Shown in pieces: positions 27,959-37,497 of a DNA stretch of 64,000 bases (the stretch's first letter is position 1; each line of letters opens with the position of its first letter). Under the pieces are notes generated by a model, which ran no database searches, was not told the origin of the DNA, and worked only from the letters and a program-made list of their open reading frames with translations. This stretch comes from Gemmobacter caeruleus (GTDB taxonomy: Bacteria > Pseudomonadota > Alphaproteobacteria > Rhodobacterales > Rhodobacteraceae): contig NZ_VKKX01000033.1 of assembly GCF_008271655.1 (NCBI RefSeq), positions 186,001 through 250,000 of the forward strand. The letters run 5' to 3'. Made by a program: the position numbers and the translations under genes.

Positions 27959-29080
27959 TTGCGTCATCTGGTCCGTTTCGTTCTTGTCCTGGCCGTGCTG
28001 ACCGGCTGCGCCCAGCGCGGCACCGTCACGCTGGATCCCGACGCCGCGAAGGTCGGCGCGGTGCAGCAGATCTATGTCGGCACCACCCGCGAGATCGACC
28101 CGGCCACCGGGCGCTTTGGCAATGGCCGTTCCGAGGCCGAACAGTTCGCGCGCTTTGCCGTTTCGGTTCCGCCGGAACGGCAGCTGGGCAGCATCGTCTT
28201 TCCGCGCCGCCATGGCAGGCCCGATCCGCGCCGCGATTTTCTGACGACCGAGGCGGTGATGCAGCCCGGTCCCGCCGCCTTTCGCGCCGATCTGGCCGCC
28301 GGCCTGCGCCGGTTGCCCAAGGGCAAGCGCGACGCGGTGATCTATGTTCACGGCTTCAACAACACCTTTGCCGAAGGGCTGTATCGCATCGCGCAACTGT
28401 CGCATGACCTGGAAATGCCGGGCGTGACGCTGCATTACAGCTGGCCCTCGGCGGGCAATCCGCTGGGCTATGTGGCGGATCGGGACAGTTCGATGTTTGC
28501 CCGCGACGGGCTAGAGACGCTGATCCGCGAGACCGCTGCGGCGGGGGCGGAACAGATCGTGCTGGTCGCGCATTCGATGGGTTCGGCCCTGACGATGGAA
28601 ACGCTGCGCCAGATCGCCATCCGGGGCGACACAAGGCTGAAAAGCCGGATTGCCGGGGTCATGCTGATCTCGCCCGATATCGACGTGGATCTGTTCCGCA
28701 TGCAGGCCCGCGCCTATGGGCCGCTGCCGCAGCCGTTTCTCATCTTCGGATCGGATCGCGATTCCCTGCTGAACCTTTCGGCACGGCTGACCGGGCAGCC
28801 GGAGCGGCTGGGCAATCTGGGCGATCTGAGCCGGGTGGCCGACCTGAAGGTGACCTTTGTCGATACCAAGGCCTTCAGCGCCGGCACCGGGCATTTCAAT
28901 CTGGGCGACAACCCCGCGCTGCTGCAACTGATGGGCCGCGTGCAAGAGGTGAACGCCGCGTTTGGCGCCGATCAGCGCGGCCGGGTCGGGCTGCTGCCGG
29001 GGGTCGTGCTGACGGTGCAGAACGCCACGCAGATCGTGCTGGCCCCGGTGGGCGCCGTGGCGCAGGAGCTGACGCGCTAA
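27959..29080 (+). CDS. DUF900-type alpha/beta-hydrolase lipoprotein
   Basis: This 373-aa protein begins with a lipoprotein signal (VLAVLTGCAQ, lipobox LTGC with Cys17), so it is probably membrane-anchored at the periplasmic face. The rest is an alpha/beta-hydrolase of the DUF900 group: VIYVHGFNNTFAEG holds the oxyanion turn, and LVAHSMGS the serine nucleophile elbow. A later GTGHF could hold the catalytic histidine. The start is a TTG preceded by GGGGG; no in-frame ATG fits the signal peptide. Substrate unknown. It overlaps the convergent Smr gene by 4 nt. Confidence 0.75.
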   Translation: MRHLVRFVLVLAVLTGCAQRGTVTLDPDAAKVGAVQQIYVGTTREIDPATGRFGNGRSEAEQFARFAVSVPPERQLGSIVFPRRHGRPDPRRDFLTTEAVMQPGPAAFRADLAAGLRRLPKGKRDAVIYVHGFNNTFAEGLYRIAQLSHDLEMPGVTLHYSWPSAGNPLGYVADRDSSMFARDGLETLIRETAAAGAEQIVLVAHSMGSALTMETLRQIAIRGDTRLKSRIAGVMLISPDIDVDLFRMQARAYGPLPQPFLIFGSDRDSLLNLSARLTGQPERLGNLGDLSRVADLKVTFVDTKAFSAGTGHFNLGDNPALLQLMGRVQEVNAAFGADQRGRVGLLPGVVLTVQNATQIVLAPVGAVAQELTR

Positions 29081-29682
29081 CCGCGCCGACGCAGATAGAC
29101 GTAATAGGCGCCGGCGCCGCCATGGCGCAGATGCGCCTCGGTGACCTGCAACACGCAAGGCCCCAAGGGCGGCAGGCGCAGCCAATGCGGCACCTGATGT
29201 TTCAGCACGCCATAGCGCATGGGGATCGGGCCGTGATCCGGCCCCTGCTTGCCCTTGCCGGTGATCACCAGCACCAGCCGCAACCCGCGCGACCAGGCGT
29301 TGAGGATGAAATGGATCAGTTCGGGATGTGCCTCGGACAGGGTCATGCCGTGCAGGTCGATCCGCGCCTCGGGGGCCAGCTTGCCGCGGATCATCCGGGC
29401 GTGGTTCTTGCTGTCCATCAGGACCGGCGCGGCGGTCAGACGTTCGGTCAGGCCGGGCTGGGTCTCGACCCCCGATTTCGGGGTGCTGCGTTCGCCCACG
29501 CGAAAGCGGTTCAGCTTGGGTTCCGGCGGGGCGGGGGTGACCTCGGGCTTGTGAAAGCTGGCGGGGGTTTCCGGCTCTGGTGCTTGCGGGGCGGGATGCG
29601 CGCCATGCATCGGCCGCAGCGTGCGCGCCACGGCCTGCCAAAGCTCTGCCTCCTCGGGCCGCAGGGATCGCCGGCGCGCCAT
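29077..29682 (-). CDS. Smr-domain protein
   Basis: This 201-aa protein has a proline-rich, probably disordered region (about residues 25-90) and a C-terminal Smr domain with DLHGMTLSEAH (about residues 108-118) and the VITGKG loop. Stand-alone Smr proteins of this YdaL/SmrA-like kind are DNA or RNA nicking endonucleases in some bacteria. It forms a leftward operon with the Tim44-like gene and mltA, an arrangement conserved near the alphaproteobacterial origin. Cytoplasmic. Confidence 0.85.
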   Translation of the reverse strand: MARRRSLRPEEAELWQAVARTLRPMHGAHPAPQAPEPETPASFHKPEVTPAPPEPKLNRFRVGERSTPKSGVETQPGLTERLTAAPVLMDSKNHARMIRGKLAPEARIDLHGMTLSEAHPELIHFILNAWSRGLRLVLVITGKGKQGPDHGPIPMRYGVLKHQVPHWLRLPPLGPCVLQVTEAHLRHGGAGAYYVYLRRRG

Positions 29683-29685
29683 GGC

Positions 29686-30705
29686 CTAGCCGTCCGGGTT
29701 CATCGCATAGGCGAGGTCGATCGGAAGCAGCACCAGCATCCGCCCGCCATCCTTGACCGTGCCCGCATCCTCGCCGGCATCAGCGCCAGTGCCGAAAAAG
29801 ATGTCGGCGCGTTGCGCGCCCTTGATCGCGCCGCCGGTATCCTGCGCGACCATCAATTGCCGCAAGGGGCGGCGGCCGTCCTTTTCGATCCAGATCGGGG
29901 CGCCCAGCGGATTGTAGCGCGGATCGACGGCCAGCGACCGCATGCCGGTGATCGACCGGCCCATGGCACCGATTGGCCCCTTGTCCTGCGCCAGATCGGG
30001 CAGGCGGCGGAAAAACACATAAGAGGGGTTGTGATCCAGCACGGCATGGCCCGGCCCCGGATTGGCCCGCACCCAGGACCGGATCGACTGCGCCGAGACC
30101 TGATCGGGCGTATGGGTGCCACGACGCACCATTTCCTGCCCGACAGAGCGGTAGGCATGGCCGTTCTTGCCGGCATAGCCCACACGCATCATGCGGCCAT
30201 CGGGCAGGCGAATGCGCCCCGAACCCTGCACATGCAGGAAGAACACCTCGACCGGATCGTCGAGCCAGGCAAGTTCCAGACCGCGCCCGGAAATCGCGCC
30301 GCCTTCGATCTGGGCGCGGGAATAATAGACCATCCCCTCTTTCAGCTCGGGCGGGCGGGCATAGATCGGATAGCGAAAGCGCGCGGTGCGATAGGGCGAT
30401 CCGTCCAGCACGGGTTCGTAATAACCGGTGAACAGCGCCGGCGGATTGCCGATCAGCACCGGGCGATAGAACATCTCGAAATAGGCGCGGGCGCTTTCGG
30501 GGCTGTCGCCGGCATCGCGGGCCAGCGCGCAAAGCGGCGCCCAGGCCGGATCCTTGAGCAAGTCGCAGGTGACCAGAAAGGCCCTGAGCGCGGGGCGCGG
30601 GTCATCCTCATTCCAGGCGTCCAGTTCCTCGAAGGTCATGACCTGCGCCCGAACGGGTTCGGGCGCGGTCATGAACAGGGCCAGAAGCGCGAGGACCAGC
30701 CGCAT
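29686..30705 (-). CDS. mltA: MltA, membrane-bound lytic murein transglycosylase A
   Basis: This 339-aa protein has signal peptide MRLVLALLALFMTAPEPVRA, the MltA barrel domain (FTGYYEPVLDGSPYRT) and the C-terminal 3D domain with catalytic Asp (MVAQDTGGAIKGAQRADIFFG). It cleaves peptidoglycan to 1,6-anhydro muropeptides. The signal lacks a lipobox cysteine, so unlike E. coli MltA it is probably soluble in the periplasm. I chose the ATG at 30705 (GAGG 6 nt upstream, 7 nt after the Tim44-like stop). Confidence 0.9.
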   Translation of the reverse strand: MRLVLALLALFMTAPEPVRAQVMTFEELDAWNEDDPRPALRAFLVTCDLLKDPAWAPLCALARDAGDSPESARAYFEMFYRPVLIGNPPALFTGYYEPVLDGSPYRTARFRYPIYARPPELKEGMVYYSRAQIEGGAISGRGLELAWLDDPVEVFFLHVQGSGRIRLPDGRMMRVGYAGKNGHAYRSVGQEMVRRGTHTPDQVSAQSIRSWVRANPGPGHAVLDHNPSYVFFRRLPDLAQDKGPIGAMGRSITGMRSLAVDPRYNPLGAPIWIEKDGRRPLRQLMVAQDTGGAIKGAQRADIFFGTGADAGEDAGTVKDGGRMLVLLPIDLAYAMNPDG

Positions 30706-30712
30706 CGGCGCC

Positions 30713-31366
30713 TCATTCCCCGGTGGCCACAAGCTGCCAGTTGGGGTCGCTGCTGCCCATCACGCGGCCAAAGGTCCAGATATCGCGCTGGCGCTTGACC
30801 TCGGTCGCGGAGCCTTCGATGACCTCGCCGGACTTGTCGCGCACGATGCTGGTCAATTCGCCCCCGAAACGGATCGTCACCTCGGCCTCGCGCGTGGCGG
30901 GGTCGAAGCTGGCCGATTGCAGGGTCAGTTCGCGCAGGCCCACGAAATTCGCCTCGACCGTCAGGCCCTGCGCCTCGCGCGCGGCGATGGCGGCGGCAAA
31001 GCTTTCATGCACTTCGGGCGCGAGGAAGGGGCGCACCGCCGCAAGGTCACCGCGTTCGAACGCCATGAGGATCATCTCATAGGCGCCACGCGCCCCTTGC
31101 AGGAAGGTGTTGACGGAAAAGCCCGGCTCGACCTGCTTCATCGCGGCCAGGGCGCGGGCCGTATCGGAACCTTCGGCGGCGTGGTCGGTGATGTCGAGAT
31201 CAGGGCCACCCTCGATCACCTCGAACTGGCGGGTGACGGGTTTCGGCTCGGTCGGTTGCGGCGGTTTCTCGAACCCCTCGCGGCTGCCCAGCACCGAACG
31301 CAGCTTGAGGATGAGGAAGACCGCGATCCCCGCAAGCACAAGAAGTTGGATCAGGGCGTCGTTCAT
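30713..31366 (-). CDS. Tim44/TimA-domain membrane protein
   Basis: This 217-aa protein has one N-terminal membrane helix (LIQLLVLAGIAVFLILKL) followed by a charged linker and a Tim44-like domain (about residues 70-215; FLQGARGAYEMILMAFERGD, and WTFGRVMGSSDPNWQLVATGE at the end). Alphaproteobacterial TimA proteins are relatives of mitochondrial Tim44; their exact role is unsettled. First gene of the leftward operon with mltA and the Smr gene. Confidence 0.85.
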   Translation of the reverse strand: MNDALIQLLVLAGIAVFLILKLRSVLGSREGFEKPPQPTEPKPVTRQFEVIEGGPDLDITDHAAEGSDTARALAAMKQVEPGFSVNTFLQGARGAYEMILMAFERGDLAAVRPFLAPEVHESFAAAIAAREAQGLTVEANFVGLRELTLQSASFDPATREAEVTIRFGGELTSIVRDKSGEVIEGSATEVKRQRDIWTFGRVMGSSDPNWQLVATGE

Positions 31367-31476
31367 GCGGACCTCGGGCAGAGACAGGGAGGAGGGAGTG
31401 GTAAGAAGGGCCTTGAGCCCCTATGTAGGCAAGGGGTGTGGACAAGTCCACCTTGGGAAACGCGGAGAAAGCGAAG

Positions 31477-31932
31477 ATGCGGCTGTTTGGCCCGATGATC
31501 GTGCTGATGCTGGTCGAAATTGCCCTTTTCATCACCGTGGGCGGCAAGATCGGGCTGCTGGCCTCGCTGGCGGTGATCGGTGGCACGGCCTTGCTGGGCG
31601 GCGTGGTGCTGCGCAGGTCGGGCGAGCGGATCGCGCTGGATCTGCGATCGGCCATGAGCGGAGCGCAGGTGGCGGCGGCGGGTGGGCATGGGCTGACCAT
31701 GCTGGCCGGTGTGCTGCTGATCCTGCCGGGTTTTCTGGGCGATCTGCTGGGGCTGATCCTGCTGTTGCCGCCGGTGCGACATCTGATCGCGCGCCAGGTG
31801 GCGCGGCGGGTGCAGGTGCGGACAGGCTTTGGTATGGACCGGCAACAGGATGTGGTGATCGACGGCGAATTCATCGAACTGGACCCCGAGAATGTGCCAC
31901 CGCGCGGCCCCTCGGGCTGGACGCGGCATTGA
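31477..31932 (+). CDS. fxsA: FxsA family membrane protein
   Basis: This 151-aa protein has the FxsA pattern: two N-terminal helices (MIVLMLVEIALFITVG, LLASLAVIGGTALLGG), a short loop (ALDLRSAMSG) and two further hydrophobic segments (LAGVLLILPGFLGDLLGLIL). In E. coli FxsA blocks F exclusion of phage T7; its normal role is unknown. I chose the ATG at 31477 (GGAGAAAG upstream). Divergent from the Tim44-like gene and 60 nt ahead of secB. Confidence 0.85.
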   Translation: MRLFGPMIVLMLVEIALFITVGGKIGLLASLAVIGGTALLGGVVLRRSGERIALDLRSAMSGAQVAAAGGHGLTMLAGVLLILPGFLGDLLGLILLLPPVRHLIARQVARRVQVRTGFGMDRQQDVVIDGEFIELDPENVPPRGPSGWTRH

Positions 31933-31992
31933 GGCCGCGCGCCCCGGCTGCTAGACAAGGCCCAGATTGGGCCGATTGGCGGGAGTAAAGAG

Positions 31993-32484
31993 ATGGCAGA
32001 AGAAAACGGTGCGGCCGCGCCGCAGGTGAAGATGAGCGTGCTGGCGCAGTTCGTGCGCGACATGTCGTTTGAAAATGTGGTGGCGCAAAAGGGCCTGAAC
32101 GGCGCCGATGTGCAGCCCGATGTGCAGGTCGCGGTCAGCCTGGATGCGCGCAAGCGCGCCGTGGAAAACCAGTATGAGGTGCTGAACAAGTTCCGCATCA
32201 CCTCCAAGAACAAAGGAAATGGCGATACGCTGTTCCTGCTGGAGCTGGAATATGGCGGCATCTTCCATGTCGAGGGCGTGCCGGACGAACAGCTGCATCC
32301 GTTCCTGCTGATCGAATGCCCGCGTCTGCTGTTCCCGTTCATCCGTCGCATCATCTCGGACGTGACGCGCGATGGCGGCTTCCCGCCGCTGAACATCGAC
32401 ACGGTGGATTATCTGGCGCTTTATCGGCAGGAGCTGGCGCGTCGCGCGCAGGCCCAGCAGGCCGAGGCGCAGCCGGTGCAATAA
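31993..32484 (+). CDS. secB: SecB, protein-export chaperone
   Basis: This 163-aa protein matches SecB: RDMSFENV near the start, EYGGIFHVEGV in the middle and CPRLLFPFIRRIISDVTRDGGFPPLNIDTVDYLALY-type conserved core (about residues 110-148). It keeps preproteins unfolded and hands them to SecA. GGGAG lies 8 nt upstream of the ATG. Convergent with dnaQ (7-nt gap). Confidence 0.95.
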   Translation: MAEENGAAAPQVKMSVLAQFVRDMSFENVVAQKGLNGADVQPDVQVAVSLDARKRAVENQYEVLNKFRITSKNKGNGDTLFLLELEYGGIFHVEGVPDEQLHPFLLIECPRLLFPFIRRIISDVTRDGGFPPLNIDTVDYLALYRQELARRAQAQQAEAQPVQ

Positions 32485-32491
32485 GCCCGGC

Positions 32492-33190
32492 CTACTGGCG
32501 TTTCAACCAGATTGCGCCGTCGCCCAGCTTGGCCACAAAGGCCTCATGGGCGGCGGCTTCCTCGGCCGTAAGCCGGCTGGGAAGGGGCGCGGGGCGCGGC
32601 ATGGGCCGCCAGGTTGCATCGGCCTGCGCCTGATTGCGCTGTGGCGTGGCCTGAGCCGCGGACAGGACCAGACCGGGCTGCCGCCCACCGATCAGTTCCA
32701 GATAGACCTCTGCCAGAATCTCGCTATCGAGCAGCGCGCCATGCTTTTCGCGCATCGAATTGTCGATGCCAAAGCGGCGGCACAACGCATCGAGCGAGGC
32801 CGGAGAGCCGGGAAACTTGCTGCGCGCGATCATCAACGTGTCAATCGCGCGGTCATTCGGGATCTGCGGAAAGCCATGCACGCGCAATTCCCAGTTCAGG
32901 AATTTCATGTCGAAGCTGGCATTGTGGATGACCAGCTTTGCCTCGCCGATGAAATCGAGGAAATTCTGCGCCTCATGCTTGAATAGCGGCTTGTCGCGCA
33001 GGAAATCGTCGCCCAGGCCATGCACCTCGAACGCCTCTTTCGGCATGGCGCGTTCGGGGTTGAGATAGACGTGAAAGGTCTGGCCGGTGGGCATGTGGTT
33101 GAACAGCTCCACCGCGCCGATTTCGACGATGCGGTGCCCTTCGGAAGGTTCAAAGCCGGTGGTTTCGGTATCCAGCACGATTTCACGCAT
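32492..33190 (-). CDS. dnaQ: DNA polymerase III epsilon subunit
   Basis: This 232-aa DEDDh-family 3'-5' exonuclease has Exo [10 protein letters not shown] (D7, E9), Exo [12 protein letters not shown], and Exo III with [14 protein letters not shown]. It provides proofreading in the replicative polymerase. The proline-rich tail before residues 205-232 is the expected binding region for the alpha subunit. It overlaps coaE by 8 nt in the maf-aroE-coaE-dnaQ operon, an order conserved next to the Caulobacter origin. Confidence 0.95.
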   Translation of the reverse strand: MREIVLDTETTGFEPSEGHRIVEIGAVELFNHMPTGQTFHVYLNPERAMPKEAFEVHGLGDDFLRDKPLFKHEAQNFLDFIGEAKLVIHNASFDMKFLNWELRVHGFPQIPNDRAIDTLMIARSKFPGSPASLDALCRRFGIDNSMREKHGALLDSEILAEVYLELIGGRQPGLVLSAAQATPQRNQAQADATWRPMPRPAPLPSRLTAEEAAAHEAFVAKLGDGAIWLKRQ

Positions 33191-33776
33191 GGCGGCCCTC
33201 GCGGATATAGGCGATCAGCGCGGCCACGGCGGCCTCGACCGCGGGCAGGCTGAGCGTTTCGATGATATGGGTGGCGCGGGCGCGTTTGTCGCGGTCGGGC
33301 ATCTGGCGCGACAGGATCAGCGCCAATTGCGCCTCGGTCATGCCGGGGCGGGCCAGCACGCGGCGGCGTTGCAGATCGGCGGGCGCGGTGACCAGAAGGG
33401 TCGCGTCCATCTCGGCCTCGGTGCCTTTTTCAAACAGCAGCGGAATGTCGAAAACCGCAATGTCAGAGACGGTTTCGGCCAGAAATTGCGCCCGATCGGC
33501 AGCAACCAGCGGATGCACGATCCGTTCCAGCACCGCAAATTGCGCCGGATCTTGCGCGAGCAGGGCGCGCAGCGCAGTGCGCGACACGGCGTCCCCCTCG
33601 ATCACGCCGGGAAGGGCCTGCGACATCGGCCTGACCGCCGCGCCCCCGGCGGCATAGAGCCGATGCACCGCGGCATCGGCATCCCAGACCGGAATGCCGG
33701 CAGCCTGAAAGAAGCCCGCCGTGGTGGATTTGCCCATGCCGATGGAACCGGTCAGGCCAAGGCGAAAGGCGGTCAT
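33183..33776 (-). CDS. coaE: Dephospho-CoA kinase
   Basis: This 197-aa P-loop kinase has Walker [13 protein letters not shown] (residues 7-18), [10 protein letters not shown] and FDIPLLFE, the CoaE signatures. It catalyses the last step of coenzyme A synthesis. It overlaps aroE (ATGA) and dnaQ (8 nt). Length is as in the family. Confidence 0.95.
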   Translation of the reverse strand: MTAFRLGLTGSIGMGKSTTAGFFQAAGIPVWDADAAVHRLYAAGGAAVRPMSQALPGVIEGDAVSRTALRALLAQDPAQFAVLERIVHPLVAADRAQFLAETVSDIAVFDIPLLFEKGTEAEMDATLLVTAPADLQRRRVLARPGMTEAQLALILSRQMPDRDKRARATHIIETLSLPAVEAAVAALIAYIREGRHA

Positions 33777-34612
33777 GCCGACAGAACCACGCGGCGGGTT
33801 TCGTCATCCACCACGGGCTTGTGGCCGAACCAGCGTTCAAAGCCGGGCACAGCCTGATGCAGCAACATGCCCAGACCATCGACGACGCGGGCGCCGCGTT
33901 CCTCGGCCTCGATCAGGAACTGGGTTTTCAGCGGTGTATAGACGATATCGGTGGCCAGCGCCCCACGCTGGAGCGCATCAAGCGGCACGGTGAAATCGGC
34001 CTTGCCGGTCATGCCAAGCGAGGTGGTGTTGATCACCGTTGCCGCGCCTTCCAGCATGGCGCCGGCCTGTGTCCAGTCATGCACGACGACGCGGGCGCCG
34101 AAATCCTTACGAAATGCCTCGGCCCGCAGACGGGTGCGGTTGGCGATCCGCACCTCGGGCACGCCGACCTCCAGCAGGGCGGCGACGACTGCCCGCGCGG
34201 CCCCGCCGGCCCCCAGCACGGCGGCCGGCCCTTCGGCAGGGCGCCAGTCAGGCGCGTTCTGGCGCAGGTTGGCGATGAAGCCCAGGCCGTCGGTATTATC
34301 GGCGTGGATCTTGCCATCCTTGCGGAAAATCACCGTATTCGCCGCCCCGATCAGCGCTGCGCGATCTGTCACGATATCGGCGATACGCAGCAGGTTTTCC
34401 TTGTGCGGCAGGGTGACATTGACCCCGACAAAGCCCATCCGGGGCAACATGCGCAGCGCGGATTCAAAATCGGCGGGCGCAATGTCGAGCGGCACATAAT
34501 GACCCTTCAACCCATAGCGCCGCAGCCAGAACCCGTGCAGCGCCGGCGAGCGGCTATGCGCGACAGGGTGCCCGATCACACCAGCCAGCGGAATGCGCGG
34601 AAGATCGGTCAT
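33773..34612 (-). CDS. aroE: Shikimate dehydrogenase
   Basis: This 279-aa protein has the shikimate-binding [16 protein letters not shown] (Ser residues, about 15-30), the catalytic [11 protein letters not shown] (Lys/Asp pair with NTDG), and the NADP-binding [13 protein letters not shown]. It reduces 3-dehydroshikimate to shikimate. Overlaps maf and coaE by 4 nt each. Confidence 0.95.
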   Translation of the reverse strand: MTDLPRIPLAGVIGHPVAHSRSPALHGFWLRRYGLKGHYVPLDIAPADFESALRMLPRMGFVGVNVTLPHKENLLRIADIVTDRAALIGAANTVIFRKDGKIHADNTDGLGFIANLRQNAPDWRPAEGPAAVLGAGGAARAVVAALLEVGVPEVRIANRTRLRAEAFRKDFGARVVVHDWTQAGAMLEGAATVINTTSLGMTGKADFTVPLDALQRGALATDIVYTPLKTQFLIEAEERGARVVDGLGMLLHQAVPGFERWFGHKPVVDDETRRVVLSA

Positions 34613-35208
34613 GTCTCGATGAACCCCCTCTGTTCCAGATAGGCCAGCAGCGGCAGGAGCGGCAGGCCCAGAACGGTAAAGTAGTCGCCTTCGACCGAGG
34701 AGAAAAGGCGGATGCCTTCCTCCTCCAGCTTGTAGCCCCCGGCGGAGTGGCGCAGGCTGTCCCAGTTGCGCGTCAGATAGCCATCGAGCCAGATTTCGGA
34801 AAAGCGGCGCATGGTCAGATCGACGCGGCCGACATGGCGCCAGATCGGTTCACCCTTGTCATAAAGAACCACGGCAGAGAGCAGGCGGTGGGTCTGCCCG
34901 CGCAGGAGAAGCAGCTGGTCGCGGGCCTCGGCCGGCGAGGCAGGCTTGCCAAAGGCGCGGCGGTCGAATTCCAGCACCTGATCGCAGCCCAGAACCAGGG
35001 CCTCCGGGTGCTTGTCGGCCAGCTTGCGGGCCTTCATCTCGGCCAGGGCATCGGCGATATCACGGGGATGGGCGCCCTCTGCCTCCAGCGCGGCGCGGAT
35101 GGATTCCTCATCAATGCGGGCGGGCAGGGCCGTGACGGTCAGCCCGGCATTGCGCAACAGGGAAAGGCGCGTCTCGGACGCGGAGGCGAGCAAAAGGGGG
35201 CGCGACAT
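34609..35208 (-). CDS. maf: Maf-family nucleotide pyrophosphatase
   Basis: This 199-aa protein begins [20 protein letters not shown] with the Maf S-x-R signature, then [10 protein letters not shown] with the catalytic Asp. It is of the Maf/YceF type that hydrolyses modified or canonical non-cognate nucleotides; septum-inhibition names are historical. I chose the ATG at 35208 (start of homology); the frame continues upstream into the probable origin region. First gene of the leftward maf-aroE-coaE-dnaQ operon. Confidence 0.92.
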   Translation of the reverse strand: MSRPLLLASASETRLSLLRNAGLTVTALPARIDEESIRAALEAEGAHPRDIADALAEMKARKLADKHPEALVLGCDQVLEFDRRAFGKPASPAEARDQLLLLRGQTHRLLSAVVLYDKGEPIWRHVGRVDLTMRRFSEIWLDGYLTRNWDSLRHSAGGYKLEEEGIRLFSSVEGDYFTVLGLPLLPLLAYLEQRGFIET

Positions 35209-35619
35209 CTGAGGGTGCTTCTGTGGAAAATCCTGCTTTGTTCCGTTGGCCGGAAATCTGGGTAACCCGGCCCACAGCCCGGGATGGCGGGATGGGGGCC
35301 GAGTTGTCAAGACAAGCGCGGAAGATGTCCACCTGTGGGCGGCCTGTCAGGGCGGATGGGGAGGAGCGGTTGGCCCACAGGGGCAGGAAAAACGGCCCGG
35401 GACAGAATTGCTGACCAAACTGAGTCCATGATGTTGAATTTTATGAAATATTTGTGATGCCCGCGCTTTGGGCCTGACGATCATCCGACAGTTATCCCCG
35501 GAATCTGGACTGTGGAGAACTCTGGGGGCCGGGCGGGATATCCGGTTATCCCCATGCCCTATCACATCATTTTCTTTCTTCTTTCTTTTATTCATAAGAG
35601 GGGAAGAACAAGGAAGGCG
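35209..35619. other. Candidate chromosome replication origin (oriC)
   Basis: This 411-bp gap holds no convincing gene. It contains DnaA-box-like 9-mers: TGTGGAAAA at 35222-35230 (complement TTTTCCACA, fits TTWTNCACA), TTATCCCCG at 35492, TGTGGAGAA at 35511 (complement TTCTCCACA) and TTATCCCCA at 35546. An AT-rich stretch lies at about 35430-35459, and a pyrimidine tract at about 35568-35592. Genes diverge from it on both sides. Flanks are maf-aroE-coaE-dnaQ-secB on one side and hemJ-rho-mnmEG-rsmG-parAB on the other, which bracket the origin in Caulobacter-type chromosomes. The hemJ promoter must also lie here. Confidence 0.6.
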
Positions 35620-36078
35620 ATGGAACCGATGGGCGATTTTCTGGCAAGCGTTTACCCTTGGGTGAAGTTCCTGCATGTGATCTCGGTCATCAGCTGGATG
35701 GCGGGGCTGTTCTACCTGCCCCGGCTGTTTGTCTATCATGCAGAACAGGTCGGGCAGGGGAATGCGACCGATACGCTGTTTCAGACGATGGAGCGGCGGT
35801 TGCTGAAGGCGATCATGAACCCGGCGATGATCGCGAGCTGGATCTTTGGCCTGGCGCTGGTGCTGACACCGGGGATCGTGGACTGGACGATGGTCTGGCC
35901 CTGGACCAAGGCGGCAAGCGTGCTGGGGATGACCTGGTTTCACATGTGGCTGGCGGCACGGCGCAAGGATTTCGCCGGGGGGACCAATCTGCGCAGCGGC
36001 CGGACCTACCGGATGATGAACGAGGTGCCGACGATCCTGATGATCGTGATCGTGGCGTCGGTCATCGTGAAGTTCTGA
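35620..36078 (+). CDS. hemJ: HemJ, protoporphyrinogen IX oxidase
   Basis: This 152-aa protein has four membrane helices and the HemJ block VKFLHVISVISWMAGLFYLPRLFVYH with conserved His. It oxidises protoporphyrinogen IX to protoporphyrin IX in heme synthesis, replacing HemG/HemY. The ATG at 35620 follows AAGGAAGG; an ATG three codons later is possible. Sits next to rho as in many Alphaproteobacteria; provides heme also needed for the cytochromes encoded elsewhere in the window. Confidence 0.92.
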   Translation: MEPMGDFLASVYPWVKFLHVISVISWMAGLFYLPRLFVYHAEQVGQGNATDTLFQTMERRLLKAIMNPAMIASWIFGLALVLTPGIVDWTMVWPWTKAASVLGMTWFHMWLAARRKDFAGGTNLRSGRTYRMMNEVPTILMIVIVASVIVKF

Positions 36079-36083
36079 TTTTG

Positions 36084-36111
36084 TTGACTCGGGGCGGTGG
36101 CGCGCTTATGT
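36084..36111 (+). promoter_or_regulatory. Candidate sigma70-type promoter for rho
   Basis: TTGACT at 36084-36089 and TTATGT at 36106-36111 are separated by 16 bp, just after the hemJ stop. It would give a leader of about 85-90 nt before rho. Prediction by eye only. Confidence 0.4.
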
Positions 36112-36168
36112 GGGCGATTGAGCAGGGCCGTCCGGCCTGATGCCTTTCCCGATGACAGAATGATCCGG

Positions 36169-36186
36169 GCCCCCTGACGGGGCTTT
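36169..36186 (+). terminator. Hairpin with short T-run in the rho leader
   Basis: GCCCC, a 5-nt loop and GGGGC are followed by TTT. It is about 20 nt upstream of the preferred rho ATG and could be an attenuator or a weak hemJ terminator. The stem is only 5 bp. Confidence 0.35.
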
Positions 36187-36206
36187 CGTGGATGGACGAT
36201 TTTCCC

Positions 36207-37478
36207 ATGACCCTTGAGCGGCTGAACCTTTCCGATCTGAAAGCCAAGACCCCGGCGGAACTGCTGGCCATGGCCGAGGAGTGGGAGATCGAGAACGCGC
36301 CTTCCATGCGCAAGGGCGAGATGATGTTCTCGATCCTGAAAGAGCATGCCGAGGAAGGTTGGGAAATCGGCGGCGATGGCGTGCTGGAGGTGTTGCAGGA
36401 CGGTTTCGGTTTTCTGCGCAGCCCCGAGGCGAACTATCTGCCCGGCCCGGATGATATCTATGTCAGCCCGGACATGATCCGCACCTTCAGCCTGCGCACC
36501 GGCGACACGATTGAAGGCGTGATCCAGGGCCCGCGGGACAATGAGCGTTATTTCAGCCTGGTGAAGGCGGAGCGGATCAATTTCGACGATCCCGAGAAGG
36601 CGCGTCACAAGGTGCATTTCGACAACCTCACGCCGCTTTACCCGAATGAGCGGCTGAAGATGGAAATCGACGATCCGACCATCAAGGATCGTTCGGCCCG
36701 GATCATTGATCTGGTGGCGCCGATCGGCAAGGGCCAGCGCGCGCTGATCGTCGCGCCGCCGCGCACCGGGAAAACGGTGCTGTTGCAGAACATCGCGCAT
36801 TCGATCGAGGTCAATCACCCGGAATGCTATCTGATCGTGCTGCTGATCGACGAACGGCCCGAGGAAGTGACCGACATGCAGCGCAGCGTGAAGGGTGAGG
36901 TTGTGTCCTCGACCTTTGACGAACCGGCGACGCGGCACGTTGCGGTGGCGGAGATGGTGATCGAAAAGGCCAAGCGGCTGGTCGAGCACAAGCGCGATGT
37001 GGTGATCCTGCTGGATTCCATCACGCGACTGGGGCGCGCCTTCAACACCGTGGTGCCGTCGAGCGGCAAGGTGCTGACCGGCGGTGTGGATGCCAACGCG
37101 CTGCAACGTCCGAAGCGGTTCTTTGGTGCGGCCCGGAACATCGAGGAAGGTGGTTCGCTGACCATCATCGCGACGGCGCTGATCGACACCGGCAGCCGGA
37201 TGGATGAGGTGATCTTTGAGGAGTTCAAGGGCACCGGCAACAGCGAGATCGTGCTGGACCGCAAGGTCGCCGACAAGCGGGTCTTCCCGGCGATGGACAT
37301 CCTCAAATCCGGGACGCGGAAAGAGGATCTGCTGGTCGAGAAATCCGACCTGCAAAAGACCTATGTGCTGCGCCGCATCCTGAACCCGATGGGGACCACG
37401 GATGCGATCGAGTTCCTGATCGGGAAGTTGAAGCAGACCAAGACCAACGGCGAATTCTTCGATTCGATGAACAGCTGA
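36207..37478 (+). CDS. rho: Transcription termination factor Rho
   Basis: This 423-aa protein has the N-terminal helix bundle ([20 protein letters not shown]), the RNA-binding cold-shock-like domain with [18 protein letters not shown], and the ATPase core with Walker A PPRTGKT and the DSITRLGRA segment. It is a hexameric RNA helicase that ends transcription. The ATG at 36207 gives the usual Rhodobacterales start (MTLERLNL); the ATG at 36192 adds five residues. Upstream leader contains a hairpin that may take part in autoregulation. Confidence 0.95.
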   Translation: MTLERLNLSDLKAKTPAELLAMAEEWEIENAPSMRKGEMMFSILKEHAEEGWEIGGDGVLEVLQDGFGFLRSPEANYLPGPDDIYVSPDMIRTFSLRTGDTIEGVIQGPRDNERYFSLVKAERINFDDPEKARHKVHFDNLTPLYPNERLKMEIDDPTIKDRSARIIDLVAPIGKGQRALIVAPPRTGKTVLLQNIAHSIEVNHPECYLIVLLIDERPEEVTDMQRSVKGEVVSSTFDEPATRHVAVAEMVIEKAKRLVEHKRDVVILLDSITRLGRAFNTVVPSSGKVLTGGVDANALQRPKRFFGAARNIEEGGSLTIIATALIDTGSRMDEVIFEEFKGTGNSEIVLDRKVADKRVFPAMDILKSGTRKEDLLVEKSDLQKTYVLRRILNPMGTTDAIEFLIGKLKQTKTNGEFFDSMNS

Positions 37479-37497
37479 CAAGTTTCGGGGGCGGGAC

